In this document: positions 53,623-62,002 of the stretch, one piece after another | Layout of the letters: each line of letters begins with the position of its first letter | Numbering within the stretch: the stretch's first letter is position 1 | Assembly (NCBI GenBank): GCA_964404825.1 | Contig: CAYOLQ010000001.1 | Span: 1 to 64,000 of the forward strand | Length of the DNA stretch: 64,000 bases | DNA from: JACJXF01 sp964404825 | Lineage (GTDB): Bacteria > Bacteroidota > Bacteroidia > Bacteroidales > GCA-2748055 | Direction of reading: 5' to 3' | The notes under the pieces: model-generated | Told to the model about the DNA's origin: nothing | Seen by the model: only the letters and a program-made list of their open reading frames with translations | Databases searched by the model: none | Made by a program: the position numbers and the translations under genes

Positions 53623-53654
53623 TTGGAGCTCTTTCTTAAACTTAAGAAATCGAA

Positions 53655-54614
53655 TCATTGCTTTTCAAATAATCGAATCATATTTCTGTCAAAATCGAGG
53701 GCGTATATCTCCCCGTTTTTACCAACAGCCACTTCCGGTGCGTGCCCCTCTTCATTGAATTTCCCGGGGGGAGCAACAACCGAAATAAGTTTTCCGGAAG
53801 CATCGTAGACTTTTATCCGAACCAACCCCTTTTCGCTGGTAACAAAAGAGCCGTCTTCCAAAACAGCGATTTCAGCCGGATTACAACATCCTGTGAAGCC
53901 GTCAATCTCCATGGAGCTTTTTGCCCAATAACCTCTAATCTGACCTTCATCTGTATAATTTTCAATAGCATGTTCACCCGGATTAGTTATCCAAAGTTCA
54001 CCAAAACTATTTACTACCACCTCAAAATTGGCACTGGGTACAATAAAACCATGTCCTGCATTACCATCCCTTTTTCCTTCGAATTCAGCCTGCAAGCCTC
54101 CCAGTAGGTTATAACTCAGAACCCTGCGATTTCCGGCATCTGCAACAAAAATATAATCGTCCTTAACCGTAATAGAAGTAATTATTGTTCTTCCATTCTC
54201 TATTTTCCACGAGTTTATTAGCTTTCCGGAATGATCATAAACAAGAACTTCGCTTTTTAATCCAAGGATAATATTTTTTTCTGTTACCTTAATACATTCC
54301 CCTTTACCTACGATAGGGAAGGATGACTTTTGAACGCCATCAGGCCGGATGACATGGATGAAGTTCAGACCGGTCAGGAAAATTTCCTCATTAAACACAT
54401 CTATTCCTCCCGGAACCCGGCTTCCAATGGGAATATTTTTCGTTTCCCGGTAATGAACCAAACCCGGATCAACAGTTTTAAATTGATCCACATTATACTC
54501 ATATGGATTTTCTCCGCGTTTGTCCGGACGATCACCCATGAAATCGAATATTACCAGTGCAAGAATGATTGCGAGGGTGAGGAGGACCAGAAGAGTTAAG
54601 GTTTTATTGTTCAT
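53655..54614 (-). CDS. membrane-anchored NHL-type beta-propeller protein with CC motif
   Basis: I chose ATG 54614 (MNNKTLTLLVLLTLAIILALVIF, a signal anchor), since the longer GTG start at 54644 lies in the upstream gene. 319 residues; six-bladed NHL-type repeats (GKLINSWKIENGR, DYIFVADAGNRRVLSYN, LWITNPGEHAIENY, GEIYALDFDRNMIRLF). A GFTGCCNPAEIA segment near 238-249 contains two adjacent Cys in an otherwise Cys-poor protein and could be redox-active. Gap to the upstream propeller gene is 2 bases. Confidence 0.82.
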   Translation of the reverse strand: MNNKTLTLLVLLTLAIILALVIFDFMGDRPDKRGENPYEYNVDQFKTVDPGLVHYRETKNIPIGSRVPGGIDVFNEEIFLTGLNFIHVIRPDGVQKSSFPIVGKGECIKVTEKNIILGLKSEVLVYDHSGKLINSWKIENGRTIITSITVKDDYIFVADAGNRRVLSYNLLGGLQAEFEGKRDGNAGHGFIVPSANFEVVVNSFGELWITNPGEHAIENYTDEGQIRGYWAKSSMEIDGFTGCCNPAEIAVLEDGSFVTSEKGLVRIKVYDASGKLISVVAPPGKFNEEGHAPEVAVGKNGEIYALDFDRNMIRLFEKQ

Positions 54615-54616
54615 GA

Positions 54617-56044
54617 CTAACGTTTTAGAGCAATATCCAAACACACCAATGTCTTCGAATCCCGCAGAATCAAATATCCATCAGCAATTGCCAAAGTGCC
54701 CCAGGCATCGTGTCCGTCGATTATTTTTGCCTGATCAAGCTGGGTGTAACTTTGGATTGAAGGTCGTGCGATGGTTAATGTTCCGTCGTCGCTTAAAATG
54801 AATATTTTATTATCTGCAATCATAAAAGGTCCAAGGCCGAAACGCACTGTTTGTCCGCTGGTCCAGACCATCCTGGTAAAATCAGAAGGATTCACGCAAA
54901 CCATCTGATTTCTTAGAGGGCCTGCATCTTTTGGCAATATTCCGATGAGGTGTCCTTTGAAAACAACTGGTGTTTGCTGTTCCGATGCAATTCCATCCAC
55001 AGGTTTATAATCCTGTAATACTTCAACTTCAAAGCCGGATCCCGATTTAATCAGTTTTATTGCCATTGAACCTGCGCCATATCCTGCAGAAAGAAATATT
55101 TTTCCATCGGGCAGGCAAACCGGTGAGGGCGCAACGACAGAGTGATTCCATCGTGAACTTTTCCAGATTACAGTTCCTTCTGAGGGACCATCCGCTGCTA
55201 CACCAAATACTCCTCCGATTGCACTGTAAACATACATTTTCACTCCTTCAAACTCAAAGGGCATGATAGAAGAGTGCGACATAGCCCAGCCATCAGGATT
55301 AGGGACTTCCCATAAGAGATTGCCTGTTTTACAATCCACAGCAATCATTAATGCTTTACCTCCTGTAGCAATAATTGCTTTTTCATTATCGATCAGCGGG
55401 CATTGCCCGGTATACCAGAACGGAATCTCTGTACCATACTCCGCCTCAATATTTAACCCCCAAAGGAATTCCCCGTTTGATCTGCTTAAACACATCACAT
55501 GACTTCTGGGTCCGATCGTAAGAATAAAGTTTTCTGTAACAGCAGGTACTGTGCGCGACATGCCATGGTTTCGCTTTACAGGTACTTTATACCATCTTCG
55601 CCAAAGTTCGGTACCCTCATTCAATGAAAAACACCTCAGCATATCGGCTCTTAGTTCTTCATCATAATCCATAAGGTATACTTTACCTTTGTATATGGCC
55701 GGTCCGGCATGCCCTTCCCCCAGATTAGCGGTCCATTTAATTTTTGGACCATCGGGATCAAACTTCTCTATAAGTTTTACCGGTGAACGGCTGATATTAT
55801 CAAAATATTCTCCCCTGAAGCGAGGCCAGGTTTCCTGAAGTTCAGAATTTTTATCACCGAAATTTTCAAAGAACTCTCCAATTTTAATATCAAAATTTAT
55901 AGCAACAGCTGCTCCCCGGTTATCCATACCCGGTTCGCTGGTGGTGAAGTCCTTTACCGGATCTTTTCCAAGCCACCAGGCAAGAGATCCTGCGGCGGTC
56001 AGGATTATGGTAATAAGGATGATATTTGGATGAATTATCCTCAT
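54617..56044 (-). CDS. membrane-anchored PQQ-like beta-propeller protein 3
   Basis: 475 residues with a signal anchor (about 6-24, ILITIILTAAGSLAWWLG) and a propeller that opens with TWPRFRGEYFDN, the FRG box of this cluster. Blades include FSLNEGTELWRRWY, SRSNGEFLWGL and DCKTGNLLWEVP. No catalytic quinoprotein residues are assignable. It lies between a secreted propeller gene (25 bases upstream) and the NHL gene (2 bases downstream) in one apparent operon. Confidence 0.85.
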   Translation of the reverse strand: MRIIHPNIILITIILTAAGSLAWWLGKDPVKDFTTSEPGMDNRGAAVAINFDIKIGEFFENFGDKNSELQETWPRFRGEYFDNISRSPVKLIEKFDPDGPKIKWTANLGEGHAGPAIYKGKVYLMDYDEELRADMLRCFSLNEGTELWRRWYKVPVKRNHGMSRTVPAVTENFILTIGPRSHVMCLSRSNGEFLWGLNIEAEYGTEIPFWYTGQCPLIDNEKAIIATGGKALMIAVDCKTGNLLWEVPNPDGWAMSHSSIMPFEFEGVKMYVYSAIGGVFGVAADGPSEGTVIWKSSRWNHSVVAPSPVCLPDGKIFLSAGYGAGSMAIKLIKSGSGFEVEVLQDYKPVDGIASEQQTPVVFKGHLIGILPKDAGPLRNQMVCVNPSDFTRMVWTSGQTVRFGLGPFMIADNKIFILSDDGTLTIARPSIQSYTQLDQAKIIDGHDAWGTLAIADGYLILRDSKTLVCLDIALKR

Positions 56045-56069
56045 TTCGGATAATTAAATTTCGATTTCA

Positions 56070-57338
56070 CTATTCTGATGATTTGATCTCACGTTCCATT
56101 TTAATATTATATACTAAAAGCACCTCGCCGTGCCTCATTAGCAGATATCCGTCATAAATGGAAGGATGTGCCCAGTGTGGTCCCGTGCCATCTTCAATTT
56201 TGAAGCTGCTGATTATTTTGAAAGCATCAGGTTCGGGTTTTACAAGTCCTACGTGCCCCTGCTTCTCCTCATAGAGATAAAGCAAACCGTCAGCGTAAAT
56301 AATAGAGCCCTTATTCAACCACTTTTCTTCATATTTAACTTCTCCGGTATTCCAGTCGAGACAAACCCAGTTACCATTTCCATTATTCAACCAGTTTGAA
56401 CCGTAAATAAATCCGTCGACCAGAACAACACCCCCATGATGACTGTCCAAAACATCATTAGTCCATTTCAGACTGACAGATTTTCCATCAGCAGAAAGCT
56501 TTAGCATAACTGCCTGAGCGTTATAACCGCAAGTAACAAATATTTCACCGTTGGAATAAAGTGGGGTATTGGTGTTATTTCGTCTTCCGTCGGTAGTGTG
56601 ATTTGTGATCAGATCGTACTTCCAGAAAATTTCGCCATCAACCGGGTTTACTGCAACAAGGTGTACTGAAGTCTGAGCCAGAATAAGCTTTGTTCCATTA
56701 TGCTCAATAATAACAGGTGAAGCATAAGACATAACATCATTTCCCAGGCTTTCCGTTTTCCATAGCAGCGAGCCATCTGATTTGTTAAGAGCCACAAGAA
56801 CAGTTTCGGTTCCTACAGGAGATGAAATAACAGCTTTATCTGTTAAGACAATTGATTCGGCATAACCCCATCTATGGTATTCTGCCTTATAGATTTTGTG
56901 AGTATTAACCTGCCAGACAATTTTGCCGGATTGTTTATCGATACAATTTACCTGCCCGGTTGCCGAAGCAATATAGATCCGGTTTCCCTCAATGGTTGGA
57001 GAATTTCTTGAATCAGGGAAATTTACCTGCCATGCTGCTCCAATCTCTGTTTCCCAAACAATGGTACCGTCAATAGTTAATGCAGTTATAACTTCAATTG
57101 AATCTCTGCGTCCCGTAATATAAATAACATTCTCAGAGATAACAGGAGTTGTCCATCCTGCGGCTAACCCTTCTTTTTTGAGGACCAACTCCGGACCTGT
57201 CTCAGGCCATTTCTGAAGCAGGCCTTTATCGGGATATATACCATCTCTTGCAGGCCCGCGCCATTGAGCATCCTGAGTAAAACCACTTATCACGATAATG
57301 TGGAAGCTAAAAAACAGAATTGCTTTTATGCAGTTCAT
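56070..57338 (-). CDS. secreted PQQ-like beta-propeller protein 4
   Basis: 422 residues with a cleavable signal peptide (ILFFSFHIIVISGFTQ). The mature protein starts DAQWRGPARDGIYPDKGLL, closely parallel to the next gene (RWRGPGSNGNYDEKGLL), so the two are recent paralogues. Blade motifs: DKQSGKIVWQVNT, NKSDGSLLWKTES, NPVDGEIFWKYD, DWNTGEVKYEEKW. The C-terminus GPHWAHPSIYDGYLLMRHG is also shared. It should be periplasmic. It is 10 bases from the paralogue upstream. Confidence 0.87.
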   Translation of the reverse strand: MNCIKAILFFSFHIIVISGFTQDAQWRGPARDGIYPDKGLLQKWPETGPELVLKKEGLAAGWTTPVISENVIYITGRRDSIEVITALTIDGTIVWETEIGAAWQVNFPDSRNSPTIEGNRIYIASATGQVNCIDKQSGKIVWQVNTHKIYKAEYHRWGYAESIVLTDKAVISSPVGTETVLVALNKSDGSLLWKTESLGNDVMSYASPVIIEHNGTKLILAQTSVHLVAVNPVDGEIFWKYDLITNHTTDGRRNNTNTPLYSNGEIFVTCGYNAQAVMLKLSADGKSVSLKWTNDVLDSHHGGVVLVDGFIYGSNWLNNGNGNWVCLDWNTGEVKYEEKWLNKGSIIYADGLLYLYEEKQGHVGLVKPEPDAFKIISSFKIEDGTGPHWAHPSIYDGYLLMRHGEVLLVYNIKMEREIKSSE

Positions 57339-57348
57339 ATGGATTGAG

Positions 57349-58566
57349 CTATTTAATTTTATAGGCTATAAGGGTATTCCCATGTCTCAGATATAAAACA
57401 CCTTTGTAAATCATAGGGTGGGCCCAGTGCTGGTCTGTTCCTAATGTAACTTTTGTTTTTCCGGCAACGGTAAAAGCCGCAGGTTCTGCTTTTACCATTG
57501 CAAGTTCGCCCTTTTCTGAATAGCAATACAACATACCATCGGCATAAATCACGACTCCTTTGGCCAGTTCTGTTGAAATATAGGTGTTTTCGCCTGTCTT
57601 CAAGTTAATGCATTTCCACTCCCTTTTATTATCCCCGGATCCATAAATGTATCCATCAACAAGTACAGCTCCGCCCATCCTGCTATCCATGGATTTATTC
57701 TCCCATGAAAGAGTAACTTTTGATCCATCCTGATTTAACTGTAGCTTTCCTGAACCTTGCCCGTAGCCACTGAAATAGAATAATCCACCATCATGATAAA
57801 TTGGAGTGTTTGCATGCACTGACCATTGGTTTGGCTGTGGATGCGACCAGAGAAGTGAGCCGGTTTCAGCATCAATCCCTAATAAATTAGATTTCGTGTG
57901 TGTGGCGAGAATTTTTCTGCCATTATGAACAAAGAGCAGAGGCGTGCAGTATGCTGAGAGTTCCTGTTTTCCGGGACAACTCCAGATCAGTTTACCAGTG
58001 TGCCTGTTAAGAGCAATTACAGAATTTTTGTTTCCGCCCGGGGTGCAATAAATTTTGTCACCATCAACAACCGGAGTCTCATTATATCCCCAGGTAATTA
58101 TTTCTCCACCAAAACTTTTTATAAGATCCTGATTCCAAACCAGTGAACCATCTTTTTCGTTCAGACAATAAAGAGTTCCTAAACCACTCAGAAGATATAT
58201 TTTATCGCCCATAATAACAGGAGTACCTCTTGTTCCATTGTAGCTTTCAAAAAATTCAGGACCATATGCTTTTTTAAAAATAACCTCTCCGGTAAGTTTT
58301 AATTTGAAAAGGTATCCTGTATTTTCAATCATTCCACTTGTATAAATAAAGTCGTTTGAAGCAACAGCTGATGAATGTCCCTGTCCAATGCCGTCGTATG
58401 ACCATGCAATAACAGGTCCGTTAACAGGCCATTCTTTGAGGAGGCCCTTTTCATCATAGTTTCCGTTTGAGCCAGGACCCCTCCAGCGTGTTGGTTCCTG
58501 TGCGTAGGAAGATACTGAAAGCAGGAAAAAAAACACCAATGGAATAAAAAAGAATTTTACTTTCAT
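57349..58566 (-). CDS. secreted PQQ-like beta-propeller protein 5
   Basis: 405 residues with a signal peptide (FFFIPLVFFFLLSVSSYAQ). The mature part begins TRWRGPGSNGNYDEKGLL and ends DQHWAHPMIYKGVLYLRHG, paralogous to the gene 10 bases downstream. Blades: NEKDGSLVWNQDL, NRHTGKLIWSCPG, DAETGSLLWSHPQ. It is the first complete gene of the propeller operon; 177 bases separate it from the gapped sixth propeller gene. No promoter with an exact -7 match was found upstream. Confidence 0.87.
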   Translation of the reverse strand: MKVKFFFIPLVFFFLLSVSSYAQEPTRWRGPGSNGNYDEKGLLKEWPVNGPVIAWSYDGIGQGHSSAVASNDFIYTSGMIENTGYLFKLKLTGEVIFKKAYGPEFFESYNGTRGTPVIMGDKIYLLSGLGTLYCLNEKDGSLVWNQDLIKSFGGEIITWGYNETPVVDGDKIYCTPGGNKNSVIALNRHTGKLIWSCPGKQELSAYCTPLLFVHNGRKILATHTKSNLLGIDAETGSLLWSHPQPNQWSVHANTPIYHDGGLFYFSGYGQGSGKLQLNQDGSKVTLSWENKSMDSRMGGAVLVDGYIYGSGDNKREWKCINLKTGENTYISTELAKGVVIYADGMLYCYSEKGELAMVKAEPAAFTVAGKTKVTLGTDQHWAHPMIYKGVLYLRHGNTLIAYKIK

Positions 58567-58633
58567 AACTAATTGATTTAATTACTAATTATAGGATAGA
58601 TATTTGATTAATTTATAATATTCCACGCCTGGT

Positions 58634-58659
58634 AAAACCACCTTTTGGAGTGTGGTTTT
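58634..58659 (-). terminator. possible terminator hairpin between propeller genes 6 and 5
   Basis: AAAACCAC - 10-base loop - GTGGTTTT, a perfect 8-bp inverted repeat 85 bases beyond the stop of the gapped propeller gene. On the minus strand the stem ends in TTTT. It may insulate the upstream gene from the five-propeller operon. Confidence 0.4.
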
Positions 58660-58743
58660 CAAAAATACTACACAAAGGCTTAGTAAAGTGTTAAATACAG
58701 TGGATTAGTGCTTATTCAGAATGTTTCTAACTTAATCAGACTT

Positions 58744-59555
58744 TTACTCTCCAATCAAATACAAATACTTGCTGGTTCTTAAAAGCAATTGGTTATCTAT
58801 TACCGCCGGTGAAGCCCAGATTTGACCGTCAAGCTTGTTATCGGCAACGATTTGGAGAACTTTTCCTTGATTTATAACAAGTGTTTTTCCATTGGTGGAT
58901 GGAAAGTAGATATTNNNNNNNNNNNNNNNNNNNNNNNNNNNNNNNNNNNNNNNNNNNNNNNNNNNNNNNNNNNNNNNNNNNNNNNNNNNNNNNNNNNNNN
59001 NNNNNNNNNNNNNNCCTCGTAATGAAGTATCAACATATTTTTATACAGAATTGGAGAAGCTCCGGGTCCCTGAACGTGATTGCAAAAAAGATCTTCCCTT
59101 TTCCATACTACGGTTGCTGTTTGGGTTTCCAGGCAGGCCGTTCCATATTGACCAAAATTCACATAAACTCTTCTTTCATCTATACAAGGGGTTGGAGTTG
59201 CGTAGCTGTTAACAGCATGTTTACCAAAAACTGAATCAGGTCTGAAAAGCAGGAGATTATGAATTATTCCGCCATTTATTTTATCAACACAAACCGCATA
59301 AAGTTTACTGCCCTCATTTTTTGCAGTCGTCAGCCAGATTTGATTACCAAGGACAACCGGTGATGACCATCCTTCCCCTGGCAGCAATGTTTTCCAAACT
59401 AAATTGGAATCGGGAGTCCAATGCAAAGGCGCAGTTTGGTCCGGGGCTTTTCCATTAAGTTTGGACCCTCTGAATTGGGTCCATTCCTGAGCGTTTATAT
59501 CAGAAAGTAAACAGGCATGAAAACAGATTACAGGAAAAATGTAAGATTGTTTCAT
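58744..59555 (-). CDS. secreted PQQ-like beta-propeller protein 6, interrupted by assembly gap
   Basis: The N-terminal part (59015-59555; ATG 59570 also possible) has a signal peptide (SYIFPVICFHACLLSDINAQ) and the FRG box (EWTQFRGSKLNG), then blades with WSSPVVLGNQIWL and LETQTATVVWKRED. Past the 100-N gap, the minus strand from 58914 to the TAA at 58744-58746 reads NIYFPSTNGKTLV...DGQIWASPAVIDNQ...SKYLYLIGE, a propeller C-terminus. The frames on the two sides disagree if the gap is exactly 100 bases. Compared with the 405-422-residue paralogues, about 170-190 residues are missing. That the flanks belong to one gene is likely but not proven. Confidence 0.75.
58915..59014. other. assembly gap (100 N)
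   Basis: A run of exactly 100 N inside the sixth propeller gene, a usual placeholder for a gap of unknown length. Repeated propeller genes next to it may have broken the assembly. Confidence 0.97.
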
Positions 59556-59719
59556 GGTTTGAACAGGCATTTATTTCGACTAAATATATAAGTTTTTCTA
59601 ATATTAATTAATTGGCCGATAGTTTCAGTTTCAGTTTGAAGTACCGGAGTTTATCTGCTGTTTATGTAGCACAAATGGAAAGTATATTGGATCAAAAATG
59701 ATTATTGATATAAAAACAC

Positions 59720-59727
59720 TATTTTTG
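59720..59727 (+). promoter_or_regulatory. predicted sigma-70 -7 element for the small lipoprotein gene
   Basis: TATTTTTG matches TAnnTTTG, 29 bases before the ATG at 59757. No well-spaced -33 box was found. Confidence 0.45.
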
Positions 59728-59756
59728 GAAGGCACTTAACACTAAAATCCAGACAT

Positions 59757-59978
59757 ATGAAAAAACTTTTACGAAGAATTTCTGTATTTATAGTACTGGC
59801 GGCAATCATTCCATCGTGTGAACTTCTTGAAGAATGTAAATCATGTACTCTGGTTACAGAATCAAGTAGCGGAACTTATAACGGATCCAGTGCAACCTAT
59901 TGCGGGACAGAACTTGCAGAGAAAGAGGCGGAATATGTAACTATTGGAGGGACAACAACTTACTATGATTGCCAATAA
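59757..59978 (+). CDS. small Cys-rich lipoprotein
   Basis: 73 residues. Lipoprotein signal with basic N-terminus (MKKLLRRISVFIVLAAIIPSC; the lipobox IPSC is imperfect, with Pro at -2). The mature part of about 53 residues holds further Cys in ECKSC, TYCG and the final YYDCQ, enough for two disulfides. It has its own -7 element and a strong terminator, so it is a complete monocistronic unit rather than a fragment. It is Thr/Ser/Glu-rich, with no recognised family. Similar short Cys lipoproteins are known in Bacteroidota, but no function can be assigned. Confidence 0.72.
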   Translation: MKKLLRRISVFIVLAAIIPSCELLEECKSCTLVTESSSGTYNGSSATYCGTELAEKEAEYVTIGGTTTYYDCQ

Positions 59979-59993
59979 GATTTTTATTTCTTA

Positions 59994-60038
59994 AAAAATG
60001 CTAAACAATTCCGGATTAAGGCAATGTTTAGCATTTTT
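59994..60038. terminator. strong bidirectional terminator
   Basis: AAAAATGCTAAACA (59994-60007) pairs with TGTTTAGCATTTTT (60025-60038) around a 17-base loop, a perfect 14-bp stem flanked by A and T runs. It lies 16 bases after the lipoprotein stop and 48 bases beyond the convergent sensor gene's stop, so it can end both transcripts. Confidence 0.85.
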
Positions 60039-60085
60039 GTATTTCTATTCTGTTACGGCCAGAATTTAGCCAATTTAAAATTTGT

Positions 60086-61969
60086 CTAGTATCTCAATCC
60101 AATAACGGTTACATCATCCACCTGTTCAACATCCTTTTTCCATTCTTCAAAAACCTCATTTAGTTTTACTCCTTGTTCGTACATCGTTTTATCCTGAAGA
60201 GTCATTATTACTTCTTTAAAATTTTTGCTCAGGAACTTTTTCTGACTTGTTCCGCCAAACTGGTCAACATACCCATCAGAAAAAGTATAGAATGTATCGC
60301 CCTTATTTAGTTTAAATGTATGTAAGGTAAAGGGCTCCATTACATCGTGAATGGCAACTGGCATTTTATCCCCCTTTATATGGTTAAGCTCACCGTTTTG
60401 AATTATGAAAAGAGGGTTATTGGCACCAGCCCATTCAAGAATTCCCGTACTATAATCTATTGCACAAACAGTGATATCCATACCGTCTTTAACATCGCTT
60501 TGCGACTCCATTTGCTTAAGTGCCAGAATAATATTTTCTCTCAATGAATTCAGAATCTGGTCAGGCTTATGAATATTTTTATTATTAATGATTTCATTCA
60601 GAAAACTAACACCCAGCATACTCATGAATGCCCCGGGGACTCCATGACCTGTGCAATCTGCGGCTATTACAATCCATAGATTATCTTTTTTATTTACCCA
60701 ATAGAAATCTCCGCTAACAATGTCTCGCGGTTTGTATAACACAAAGTGCTCTATCTCATCGGTAAAAAGTTCCAAAGAAGGCAGAATAGCTCTTTGAATT
60801 CTCAAAGCATAATGGATACTATCAGTTATATGCTTTTTCTGATAGGTAATCTGATCCCTCTGCATTTCAGCGACCTCTTTTTGTTCCTGAATTTCTTCCT
60901 TTTGAAGGGTAATAAGTCTGTTTTTTTCTTCAAGTATATCATTGGCCTTCTTCTTGTTACGATAGTTTATATAAATGAAATATCCTAAACCGGTAACGAG
61001 AAGTAATGCAACTCCGATAAAATATGTAATCAGCTTTTGTTTTTCAATCTGTTTAAACTGCTCGATAATTTTTCCGTCCTGTTCGGCAATCAAGGCACTT
61101 TTATTTGCTATTTCAATATCTTTCTCACTTTTGTCCTTTTCCAGTTTTGCAAGATTCTGCTTTTGCAGGTTTACCTCATCTGTCTGTTCTTTGATAAGGC
61201 CTTTCTGCTTGTTTATTTCGTTTACCTGCTTAGCAAGAATAATCTCCTTTTGCCGGATATTTGCCTGTTTAGCTTTTATTTCCCGGTCAAGGCTGTCTAA
61301 GCGAAGCTCCTGAAGTCTGATTCTTTCTGCCTGCGCAGCGATTTGAGCTGACTGGTCCTCAATTAACTCTTTTTGTTGTTGTGTAACTACTTTTTCCTCC
61401 TTGAGCTCAACATCTGTTTTTTCGAAAAGCTTTTGCCAGTCTTCCCTGGTTTTAATTGATTGGGCTAGAAATAATTGACTAACTTTCAGCCCTTCTTTAT
61501 TCATTAATTCTTCATTTGCCTCAAATTCTGTTTTGTTGTTGATAACAACAAAATTTAACATGGATTCCCGAAACTCATAACCCTCACTAATAAGTAAAGT
61601 AGAATTGCCCTGAATTTTCGTTAAAAGCGATGAAATTTTAATTCCACTGGTTTTATTGACGTAAATAACGTTGGTTGGCTTAACCTCTGACAGATCACGG
61701 AAAAGTGTCAGTTTAACAGGTTTTCCCTGAATAAATTTACGCGTCCGGGCCATATTATCCACTTCCCAGAACAACGCATCATCTTCATCAAGAATCCCAA
61801 TGCTGAAAAACTCCTGCTTATTGAAATCAGGTGGGAATTCAACATATTTTGAAATGTCAAGAATATAAACAGCCCGTGTTTGATTATCAAAGCCCTGAGA
61901 TAATCCCGTAAGGGAAAAACTTAAGAATAGGATAATTGCCAGATAGAATGATTTAATAAGTTTATTCAT
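60086..61969 (-). CDS. DUF4154 (YfiR-like) - SpoIIE phosphatase sensor
   Basis: 627 residues: signal peptide (1-24); YfiR/DUF4154 domain (about 26-165, TRAVYILDISKYVEFPPDF, FSIGILDEDDALF, TLLISEGYEF); a long coiled coil rich in Glu/Lys/Gln (about 185-312); one membrane helix (about 313-333, IGVALLLVTGLGYFIYI); a second coiled coil; and a PP2C-type phosphatase from about 410 (PRDIVSGDFYWV, ADCTGHGVPGAFMSMLG, FSDGYVDQFGG, VEQVDDVTVIGLRY). Its phosphatase is closely similar to that of the giant sensor at 24138-28784. It should relay an envelope signal to a STAS-domain partner encoded elsewhere. It follows the polyprenyl synthase gene by 33 bases on the same strand. Confidence 0.92.
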   Translation of the reverse strand: MNKLIKSFYLAIILFLSFSLTGLSQGFDNQTRAVYILDISKYVEFPPDFNKQEFFSIGILDEDDALFWEVDNMARTRKFIQGKPVKLTLFRDLSEVKPTNVIYVNKTSGIKISSLLTKIQGNSTLLISEGYEFRESMLNFVVINNKTEFEANEELMNKEGLKVSQLFLAQSIKTREDWQKLFEKTDVELKEEKVVTQQQKELIEDQSAQIAAQAERIRLQELRLDSLDREIKAKQANIRQKEIILAKQVNEINKQKGLIKEQTDEVNLQKQNLAKLEKDKSEKDIEIANKSALIAEQDGKIIEQFKQIEKQKLITYFIGVALLLVTGLGYFIYINYRNKKKANDILEEKNRLITLQKEEIQEQKEVAEMQRDQITYQKKHITDSIHYALRIQRAILPSLELFTDEIEHFVLYKPRDIVSGDFYWVNKKDNLWIVIAADCTGHGVPGAFMSMLGVSFLNEIINNKNIHKPDQILNSLRENIILALKQMESQSDVKDGMDITVCAIDYSTGILEWAGANNPLFIIQNGELNHIKGDKMPVAIHDVMEPFTLHTFKLNKGDTFYTFSDGYVDQFGGTSQKKFLSKNFKEVIMTLQDKTMYEQGVKLNEVFEEWKKDVEQVDDVTVIGLRY

Positions 61970-62002
61970 AATAAGAGTGATGAATTATTCTTTAAATGGA
62001 TC

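Noticed and set aside
44536..59570. PQQ-dependent alcohol or sugar dehydrogenases
   Set aside because: The propellers have the DxxTGxxxW blade pattern but are short (about 400 residues), and I see no disulfide ring, Ca-binding or catalytic Asp motif of quinoprotein dehydrogenases, and no cytochrome c domain or pqq synthesis genes.
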